From: an uncultured Pelagibacteraceae bacterium
GTDB lineage: Bacteria; Pseudomonadota; Alphaproteobacteria; Pelagibacterales; Pelagibacteraceae
Assembly: GCA_902590285.1 (NCBI GenBank)
Contig: CACIWE010000005.1
Coordinates: 1-39,130 of the forward strand
Length of the DNA: 39,130 nucleotides
Reading direction: 5' to 3'
A program made the translations under genes and the position numbers. The notes beneath the pieces are model-generated. The model ran no database searches and was not told where the DNA came from. It saw only the letters and a program-made list of their open reading frames with translations. Shown here in pieces: positions 17,020 through 25,297 of this stretch (within the stretch, counting starts at the first letter, position 1; every line of letters begins with the position of its first letter).

Positions 17020-18354
17020 ATGACAAAAGAAAAAAAGAACAAACCTTCTAAAGAACTTCCGTTGGGGTTTGTAGATAGACAGGAAAAAGAATTACTCGTA
17101 CGTGATTTTATAATTTCTAATATTAAAGAAGTTATGATTAAATACGGTTTTCAATATCTCGAGACCCCAAGTTTTGAGTATTCAGATAGTATTGGAAAAT
17201 TTTTACCAGATAAAGAAAGACCTGATGAAGGTGTATTTTCATTTAAAGATGAAAATAAGTGGTTATCTTTGAGATATGATCTCACAGCACCGTTAGCTAG
17301 GTATGTAGCAAAAAATTACCTAGAAATTCCTAAACCATTTAAAAGATATCAACTGGGCAATGTTTGGAGAAATGAAAAACCAGGACCAGGAAGGTTTAGA
17401 GAGTTTTTACAATTTGATGCAGATTATGTTGGAACTAAAAGTTTACAGGCAGATGTAGAATTGTGTGTCATGATTTCAGAAATTCTTGAAAAGTGCGGAC
17501 TTACGAGATCGGAATACATAATCAAGATTTCATCTAGAAAAATCACTGAAGAATTATTTAAAAAAATAAATATTACAGATAATAAACAAAAGCTTACTAC
17601 TTTGAGGGCCCTAGATAAAATTGATAGACTTGGTTGGAATGGGGTAAAAGAATTATTAGGCGAGGGAAGAAAAGATAAATCAGGTGATTTCACAAAAGGA
17701 GCAAATTTAAATCCTGATGATATTAAAATAATAGAAGAAACACTTAAGAAGAATTCACCTGAAACAGAAGATTTAGTTGAGATGTTAAAAATCTTTAAAG
17801 ATTATAATTTTAAAAATTTTGAATTCGATCCATCTGTTATTAGAGGACTAGAATATTACACAGGTGCAATTTTTGAAGTGAATTTAAAATTTGATGTGAA
17901 AAATAACAAAGGGCAAGTCATTCAATTTGGTTCAATAGGAGGCGGTGGAAGATATGATAATCTGGTAAATAATTTTGGCAATTATGACTCTCCTGCTACA
18001 GGCATATCAATTGGTTTAGATCGTTTGGTTTATGCTTTGATGCAAAAAAAAGAATTTAAGGTAAAACAATCTAAACCAGTTGTGATTTGTGTTTTTGATA
18101 AAAATTCAATGAAAGAATACATAAACATACAAACGATATTAAGAAATGCTGATATCAGTGCAGAAATTTATCCCGGAGAAAGTAAGCTAAAAAAACAAAT
18201 GGAGTATGCAAACAAAATAAAATCTCCAGCAGTTATTTTATATGGTGAGAACGAAATTAAATCAGGTAAGCCGACTTTAAGGAACTTAAGCTCAGGTGAA
18301 GAAAAATCAATTAAAATAAAAGAATTAGTTAATGAAATCAAAAAAATTATCTGA
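17020..18354 (+). CDS. hisS: Histidyl-tRNA synthetase (divergent alphaproteobacterial type)
   Basis: Class II synthetase charging tRNA-His. I start at the ATG at 17020 (MTKEKKNKPSK), since the upstream frame runs into the tRNA. Visible are LRYDLTAPLARYV (residues 84-96), motif 2 around YQLGNVWRNEKPGPGRFREF (110-129), the histidine-binding RGLEYYTGAIFEV, and the GGGGRYDNL motif 3 region, then an anticodon-binding domain from about residue 345. It is 444 residues. The motif details look like the Caulobacter-like HisRS that reads A73 and U72 instead of G-1, matching the adjacent tRNA. No ribosome site fits in the 4-base gap. It overlaps hisZ by 23 bases. Confidence 0.94.
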   Translation: MTKEKKNKPSKELPLGFVDRQEKELLVRDFIISNIKEVMIKYGFQYLETPSFEYSDSIGKFLPDKERPDEGVFSFKDENKWLSLRYDLTAPLARYVAKNYLEIPKPFKRYQLGNVWRNEKPGPGRFREFLQFDADYVGTKSLQADVELCVMISEILEKCGLTRSEYIIKISSRKITEELFKKINITDNKQKLTTLRALDKIDRLGWNGVKELLGEGRKDKSGDFTKGANLNPDDIKIIEETLKKNSPETEDLVEMLKIFKDYNFKNFEFDPSVIRGLEYYTGAIFEVNLKFDVKNNKGQVIQFGSIGGGGRYDNLVNNFGNYDSPATGISIGLDRLVYALMQKKEFKVKQSKPVVICVFDKNSMKEYINIQTILRNADISAEIYPGESKLKKQMEYANKIKSPAVILYGENEIKSGKPTLRNLSSGEEKSIKIKELVNEIKKII

Positions 18355-19369
18355 AGTAATAATTAAAACCTTTAAGAGTAATGGTTTTGTTTTATTCGAA
18401 CCAGATGTCCTTCTAGACTCAAATTATATTATTGAAAGGTCAGGTGAAAAATTTAGAAGTTCAATGCTTACTTTTGATAGAGAAGATGGAAAGACGATGT
18501 GCTTACGACCAGACTTAACAGTTGCATCATGTATAAGCTTCTTACAAAATAAGTGTTCCTCAAAAATTTATTACTCTGGTCAAGCTTATAGAAGATCAGG
18601 AGGTAAGGACACAAACTTTATTAACGATCAATTAGGTATCGAAATTCTTGGTTCAAAAAATCTTATTAAAGATGATTTTAAAGTGATCAGCACAATCTTA
18701 AATTCAGCAAAAAAAATTAAGATAAAAAAAATAAAAATAAAAGTTGGCGACATAAGTTTATTCAAGAGCTTGATCAATTCTCTTGAGATGCCTGAAAGAT
18801 GGAAGCTAAGGTTAATAAGACACTTTTGGAAACCAGTTTACTTTGAAGAACTTTTAAAGCGGCTAGAAAAAAATACAGATATTGATGCTGTAACTTTTGA
18901 TGCAGACAAGAAAAGATTCTATGAAATGAAAAAATTTGATCAAAATAAAGAAATTGCTGGAAGGTCAATTTTAGAAATTTTGAAAAGATTTGATAAAAAA
19001 ATTAAAGATCCAAGATCATTTGCAGACGGAAAAAAAATTGTAAAAATTATTAAAGCCTTTTTAAAAATTAATTGTAAACTTTCAAAACTAGATGATGAGC
19101 TGTTAAATTTTGCAAAAAAAAATAACCTTAAGGTAAATATATTTAAAAATTTTAAGTCTATTCAAAATTTAAAAAAACTTAATCACGATACAAATTTTGT
19201 TACAAATTTTGGCAGAGACGTTGAGTATTATACTGGAATTGTGTTTGAAGTATTTTCGGGAAAAAAAGCAATAGCCTCAGGTGGTCGTTATGATGATTTG
19301 CTTAAAAGTTTAGGAGCCAAAAAGAGTATTCCTGCCGTTGGTGCAGCAATAAACTTAAAAAATATATGA
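18332..19369 (+). CDS. hisZ: ATP phosphoribosyltransferase regulatory subunit
   Basis: HisRS-like protein without charging activity that partners the short HisG and mediates histidine feedback. It resembles the catalytic core of HisRS (LRPDLTVASCISFL, YSGQAYRRSGGKDTNFINDQLGIE, EYYTGIVFEVFSGKKA and GGRYDDLLKSLGA) but lacks the anticodon-binding domain, ending after the motif-3 region at residue 345. It starts inside hisS (23-base overlap) and its stop overlaps hisG by 4 bases. The adjacent short hisG excludes the alternative of a second HisRS. Confidence 0.93.
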   Translation: MKSKKLSEVIIKTFKSNGFVLFEPDVLLDSNYIIERSGEKFRSSMLTFDREDGKTMCLRPDLTVASCISFLQNKCSSKIYYSGQAYRRSGGKDTNFINDQLGIEILGSKNLIKDDFKVISTILNSAKKIKIKKIKIKVGDISLFKSLINSLEMPERWKLRLIRHFWKPVYFEELLKRLEKNTDIDAVTFDADKKRFYEMKKFDQNKEIAGRSILEILKRFDKKIKDPRSFADGKKIVKIIKAFLKINCKLSKLDDELLNFAKKNNLKVNIFKNFKSIQNLKKLNHDTNFVTNFGRDVEYYTGIVFEVFSGKKAIASGGRYDDLLKSLGAKKSIPAVGAAINLKNI

Positions 19370-20043
19370 AAGATTTGATTACTATAGGTTTGCCAAGCAA
19401 AGGACGATTAAAAGAAAAATCAATATCATTTTTTAATGATAGTGGATTAAAAATTATACAAAGTGAAAAAGAAAGAAATTATTTTGGAACAATCAGAAAT
19501 AAACCCAACGTTAAAATTATATTTCTACATGCTAAAGAAATTATTCAAAGATTAGGAGATGGAACCTTAGATATAGGTGTTTCTGGGTTAGATCTTTTTA
19601 AAGAGTCAGGTAAAAATTTACAAGGGAAAATAAATATTCAAAAAAAACTTAATTATGGAAATGCGAGCCTTGTTATTGCTGTTCCAGATGATTGGATAGA
19701 TGTACAAACAATTGCTGATCTTGAGGAAGTGTCATTTGATATAAGATCCAAAAGAAATGGTAGGTTAAGAGTAGCAACTAAATACCCAAATTTGACTAAT
19801 GATTTTTTAATATCTAAGGGAGTTACTCAGTACAAAATTATACCAAGTCTTGGTGCAACAGAAACCTACCCATTCATAGGATCTTCAGAAATTATTACTG
19901 ATATCACATCATCTGGCAAGACGCTTGCTGACAACAATTTAAGGGTATTAAAGGATGGTTATATTTTGAGATCAACCGCATGTTTATTTGTTGCAAAAAA
20001 AAATAAAAATAGTTTACAAAAATTCTTAAATTCTTTCGATTAA
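19366..20043 (+). CDS. hisG: ATP phosphoribosyltransferase catalytic subunit, short form
   Basis: First step of histidine synthesis: ATP plus PRPP to phosphoribosyl-ATP. The N-terminus ITIGLPSKGRLKEKS, the DIGVSGLDLFKE segment and the PRPP-loop region GATETYPFIGSSEIITDITSSGKTL are characteristic. At 225 residues it lacks the C-terminal regulatory domain of the long form, so it needs HisZ, which is immediately upstream and overlapping. It ends in an A9 stretch coding for Lys/Asn. Its stop overlaps the convergent SGNH gene by 4 bases. The other his genes are not in this window. Confidence 0.95.
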   Translation: MKDLITIGLPSKGRLKEKSISFFNDSGLKIIQSEKERNYFGTIRNKPNVKIIFLHAKEIIQRLGDGTLDIGVSGLDLFKESGKNLQGKINIQKKLNYGNASLVIAVPDDWIDVQTIADLEEVSFDIRSKRNGRLRVATKYPNLTNDFLISKGVTQYKIIPSLGATETYPFIGSSEIITDITSSGKTLADNNLRVLKDGYILRSTACLFVAKKNKNSLQKFLNSFD

Positions 20044-21344
20044 CGTTTAGAAAATTTATAAATTGTTTCTGCTACTCTCTTATAGCCATCAATATTATAA
20101 TGGCCCAATAATTTAAAAGGAAAAAACTTTAATGGATCCTCCTCTTTTAGAAATAATTCTTCATGTAAGTCAATGAAAGGAATGTCCAGCTCGTGAACAA
20201 TATTTTTAACAAGTTTATAATTTTTTTCATCATATTTATACTTATAACGTTTAAATTCTGGTAAATAAACAAAGTATAATTTTGAATTATTTTTTTTAAT
20301 AAAATTTTTTGCCAATCTCAGTGTTTTTTGGAATTCAGGCGCTGGAGATGCTGGTGGGTTATAAATTAAGGTTTCTCTCAACTTGCCCAATTTAATGAAT
20401 TTTTTAATTTTAAACTCTTTACTAATCAATCCTTTTGCTTTCTCTGCTTTAAGCTTATTACTTATAAATTTATCGATTTTATCTTGTTTAAGTGTGAGGT
20501 TTTGAGTAAAATTTTTATTATTTAAATAATTTTTCAGTAAATTATTTTTTTTCTCATTTAACAATTCTGTTAAATCGTTGCCCTCGTAGTATAGCCACAA
20601 TACTTTCTTCACGTTTGGTTTAAAATATTCTCTGAGCGTAGCATATTGTAAAAGAGGTCCATCGCCACTAAATCCCAAATTTAAAACTGAATTTCCCGAT
20701 AGTTTTCTCAATACAGAGGAAATATCATTAGGTCTATTTACACATGCACCATGAGTATAAGAGTCTCCCACCAATAGATACTCAATTTTTTTGCTATCCC
20801 ACTCTTCATTAGGATTATTAAACCCATACCTATCACTTTCATATATAGAGTAATATCCATTTTCGTTACAATGAATCGTTCTTGAATTTGAAATACCGGA
20901 AAGTGGTAAGAATGAATTTTCTTCTTTAATGAAAAAAATAGGATAGAACCTTGTTACAATTTTTTCATCGATTGTTTTTAAATCCTTTTCAATTTCAAAA
21001 AGTCTTCTATTGTCCCAATTTTTTCCTGTCTTTTTATAGTAAAGTTTTTCTTTAAACTTTAATTCTTTAGAAGAGAATTTATTAAAAGTAAGATAAGTTT
21101 CAAATAAATATAACGTGACAACAATAGATAAACAGGAAATTATTAGGTACTCTTTTATTTTTGTATTAAGAAAAAATGTAATTACTGAAAAAAAAATTAG
21201 TATTAGTGTTATAATATAATAAATAAAGTAAACATCTCTTTGCCGACCCTCCCAAAAAATCTCTGACTTATAGAAAACATAAAAAAATAACAAAAATGAA
21301 ATTATTGTAATTGATGGGGAAAATATCTTCTTTAAAAGACTCAT
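20040..21344 (-). CDS. SGNH-like hydrolase with N-terminal membrane helices
   Basis: Protein of 434 residues with three N-terminal hydrophobic segments (about 10-27, 38-58, 66-84) and a C-terminal SGNH-like domain. Block I is LLVGDSYTHG (Ser195), block II NLGFSGDGP, block III YYEGND (Asn256), and a late His415 lies in LLGHYNIDGY. The Asp usually three residues before that His is not present, so the catalytic triad may be altered. Such anchored SGNH proteins often modify polysaccharides or cell-surface lipids as esterases or acyl-handling enzymes. The substrate is unknown. It lies beyond the groL terminator and converges on hisG. Confidence 0.75.
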   Translation of the reverse strand: MSLLKKIFSPSITIISFLLFFYVFYKSEIFWEGRQRDVYFIYYIITLILIFFSVITFFLNTKIKEYLIISCLSIVVTLYLFETYLTFNKFSSKELKFKEKLYYKKTGKNWDNRRLFEIEKDLKTIDEKIVTRFYPIFFIKEENSFLPLSGISNSRTIHCNENGYYSIYESDRYGFNNPNEEWDSKKIEYLLVGDSYTHGACVNRPNDISSVLRKLSGNSVLNLGFSGDGPLLQYATLREYFKPNVKKVLWLYYEGNDLTELLNEKKNNLLKNYLNNKNFTQNLTLKQDKIDKFISNKLKAEKAKGLISKEFKIKKFIKLGKLRETLIYNPPASPAPEFQKTLRLAKNFIKKNNSKLYFVYLPEFKRYKYKYDEKNYKLVKNIVHELDIPFIDLHEELFLKEEDPLKFFPFKLLGHYNIDGYKRVAETIYKFSKR

Positions 21345-21417
21345 AAAATATATCTATAAATAAAATGATAATTAAAGAAATAGAAAAAATTGAGTTAAAG
21401 CATAAAGATTAATATTA

Positions 21418-21448
21418 AAAAAAAAGGCGAGTAAAACTCGCCTTTTTT
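21418..21448 (-). terminator. Strong hairpin terminator after groL
   Basis: A 7-bp stem, ggcgagt (21426-21432) with actcgcc (21436-21442) around loop aaa, is flanked by A8 on the left and T6 on the right. Read on the minus strand the stem is followed by eight T. It lies 26 bases past the groL stop and can also act on the plus strand. Confidence 0.92.
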
Positions 21449-21474
21449 GAATTCTATAGAGTGTTGAGCGTGTC

Positions 21475-23142
<1,668 letters not shown>

Positions 23143-23151
23143 CTATAAAGT

Positions 23152-23448
23152 TTATTTTTTACTCTTTGAAATTCCCATTATGTCTGATTCTTTCATAATG
23201 CTGTATTCTTTACCGTCAATTTTGACTTCTGTTCCAGACCATTTTCCGAAAAGAACTATATCTCCAACTTCAACATCCATTGCTGAAATTTTACCGTTTT
23301 CATTTTTAGCGCCCGGTCCTACAGCTACAACTTCGCCTTCCTGAGGTTTTTCCTTAGCAGTGTCTGGTATGATGATTCCGCCAGCAGTTTTTTCCTCACT
23401 GTCTAGCACTTTAATAAGTACACGATCGTGTAGTGGTCTAAATTTCAT
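23152..23448 (-). CDS. groS: Co-chaperonin GroES
   Basis: Ten-kilodalton lid of the chaperonin, 98 residues. The N-terminus [33 protein letters not shown] is split between beta-strand and the mobile loop ([11 protein letters not shown], about residues 21-31). VVAVGPGA and [11 protein letters not shown] complete the family pattern. An aggaga site lies about 8 bases before the ATG. It is first in the groES-groL operon, downstream of an RpoH-like promoter at 23484-23511. Confidence 0.98.
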   Translation of the reverse strand: MKFRPLHDRVLIKVLDSEEKTAGGIIIPDTAKEKPQEGEVVAVGPGAKNENGKISAMDVEVGDIVLFGKWSGTEVKIDGKEYSIMKESDIMGISKSKK

Positions 23449-23483
23449 ATGTATTTTCTCCTATAAATTTTTATGTAGTGTTG

Positions 23484-23511
23484 ATATGGTATTTTTTGAC
23501 TATATTTCAAG
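23484..23511 (-). promoter_or_regulatory. RpoH (sigma32)-type promoter for groES-groL
   Basis: On the minus strand a CTTGAAA box (23505-23511) is followed after 15 bases by CCATAT (23484-23489), close to the sigma32 consensus CTTGAAA / CCCATnT. It lies 36 bases before the groES start. No CIRCE inverted repeat was found in the leader, which points to sigma32 rather than HrcA control. Confidence 0.75.
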
Positions 23512-23580
23512 AGGCAAAATCATTAAAAAAACCACTAAATACAATATATTTATGGGCATTAAAAGGAGAGAAATAGCAAA

Positions 23581-24387
23581 TTGAAAGAACTTAACCACTT
23601 AGCAGAAATATTCAAAAAGTATGATACGTTTGTTATAGACTTGTGGGGGGTGGTGCATAACGGAGTTGCTCTCAATCCAAATGCTATAGAGGCAGTAGAC
23701 CAATTAAAAAAACATTCAAAAAAAATAGTATTTTTATCTAATGCACCTAGGCCCAGTTTGAAAGTAATTAATTTTTTGCAAAATATGAAAATGGATAAAA
23801 GATACCTTGAAAATGTAATGACATCAGGTGAGGCAGCAATGTATGCTATAAACCAAAAAAAATTTGGAAACACATTCTATCATTTAGGCCCAACTAGAGA
23901 CAATTCAATATTTGAAAAAGTAAAAGACAATAAAACCGATCTTAAGAATTGTGATTTTATTTTATGTACAGGATTATTTGATGATTATGAAAATGACCTG
24001 GATTACTACAAAAAAATTTTACTGAAGCATATTTCAAAAAAATTAATTTGTACCAACCCAGATTTAATAGTTCACAGAGGCAACGTAGAAGAACTATGCG
24101 CAGGTTCGATAGCAAAAGTTTTTGAAGATCTTGGAGGGGAAGTAGTCTATTTTGGAAAACCTCATAAAGAAATTTACAATATGTGTTTTGGGCCAAATGA
24201 GAAAGTTTTAGCTATCGGGGATAACTTAAGAACAGATATAAAAGGAGCCAACAATTTAAAAATAGATTGTATATTTATTACTGAAGGTGTTCACCGAAAA
24301 GAGTTTAATAATTTTTCTGAACTAAACAAACTTTTAGAAAAATACAGTGTAAAAGCAAATTTTTTTCAAAAAGAATTAAAATGGTAA
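23581..24387 (+). CDS. HAD superfamily class IIA hydrolase (TIGR01459-like)
   Basis: Cytoplasmic HAD-fold phosphatase-like protein of 268 residues. Motif I reads FVIDLWGVVHNG, where Asp20 is the nucleophile and the usual second Asp is replaced in the DxWGVxHxG form typical of the TIGR01459 group. Motif II is in IVFLSNAPRP, and motif IV is AIGDNLRTDIKGANN near the C-terminus. The start is a TTG; it is the only start that gives the family N-terminus and has an aggag 12 bases before. The substrate is unknown. It begins 133 bases from the divergent groES and ends 1 base before ribF. Confidence 0.85.
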   Translation: MKELNHLAEIFKKYDTFVIDLWGVVHNGVALNPNAIEAVDQLKKHSKKIVFLSNAPRPSLKVINFLQNMKMDKRYLENVMTSGEAAMYAINQKKFGNTFYHLGPTRDNSIFEKVKDNKTDLKNCDFILCTGLFDDYENDLDYYKKILLKHISKKLICTNPDLIVHRGNVEELCAGSIAKVFEDLGGEVVYFGKPHKEIYNMCFGPNEKVLAIGDNLRTDIKGANNLKIDCIFITEGVHRKEFNNFSELNKLLEKYSVKANFFQKELKW

Positions 24388-24388
24388 A

Positions 24389-25297
24389 ATGAAAATTTAC
24401 AAGAATCCGAACCTAGATCAAAAGCACTGTAACGGTGTAATAGCAATAGGCAATTTTGATGGATTACATCTAGGTCACCAAAAAGTTATTAACGAGGCAA
24501 AAAGAAAAGCTAAAAACAATAAGATACCTTTTGGAGCTATGACTTTCGAGCCAGTACCCGTGATGTTTTTTAATAAAAAAATTAAAAATCACCGAATAAA
24601 TTCTTTAGAACAAAAAAAGCGGCAGCTTAAAAAATTTAAATTGGATTTTTTAATAATAATAAAATTTAATAAAAAATTTTCATCTCAATCAGCAGAAGAA
24701 TTTATTAAAAAAATAATTTTCAAAAAAACAAAATGTAAGTTTTTATATGTAAGTAAAAATTTTAAATTTGGTTTTAGGCGTAAAGGAAATATTAAGACTT
24801 TAAAAAAATTTGAAAAAACGTATAATTTTAAAAATATTATTACTAGACCTTTTAAAAAAAATAATAAAACAATTTCATCGACATTTATAAGAAAAAAAAT
24901 AAGATCAGGTAAAATAGTTGAGATAAACAGATTATTAAATCGTCGTTGGACCGTTGTCGGAAAAGTGATCAAAGGACAAAAAAGAGGACGTAAAATTGGT
25001 TTTCCAACATGTAATTTAAAATTAAATGATTACGTAGTTCCTAAACTCGGAGTTTATGCTGTGAAAATTACAAGTAGGAATTTTAATAAAAACGGCATAG
25101 CTAATGTAGGCTATAGACCAACTTTTTATGGGAAAAATTTATTATTAGAAACAAATATCTTTGGAATTAATAAAAATTTATATAATAAAGAGATTAGTGT
25201 AAGTTTTAAAAAATTTATAAGACCAGAAAAAAAATTTAGAAATTTGAAATATTTAAAAAAACAAATAAAACTTGATATAAAACAAGCAAAAAAATAA
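24389..25297 (+). CDS. ribF: Bifunctional riboflavin kinase / FAD synthetase
   Basis: Makes FMN from riboflavin, then FAD. The N-terminal adenylyltransferase domain has GNFDGLHLGHQKVI (nucleotidyltransferase HxGH-like motif, residues 21-34) and the STFIRKKI segment near residue 168. The C-terminal flavokinase domain (about residues 185-300) has GRKIGFPTCNL, where PTCN stands for the PTxN ligand motif, and NVGYRPTF. It is 302 residues, with many Lys codons. It is 1 base after the HAD gene and its stop overlaps the ileS ATG by one base (TAATG). The ribF-ileS-lspA order is widely conserved. Confidence 0.95.
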   Translation: MKIYKNPNLDQKHCNGVIAIGNFDGLHLGHQKVINEAKRKAKNNKIPFGAMTFEPVPVMFFNKKIKNHRINSLEQKKRQLKKFKLDFLIIIKFNKKFSSQSAEEFIKKIIFKKTKCKFLYVSKNFKFGFRRKGNIKTLKKFEKTYNFKNIITRPFKKNNKTISSTFIRKKIRSGKIVEINRLLNRRWTVVGKVIKGQKRGRKIGFPTCNLKLNDYVVPKLGVYAVKITSRNFNKNGIANVGYRPTFYGKNLLLETNIFGINKNLYNKEISVSFKKFIRPEKKFRNLKYLKKQIKLDIKQAKK

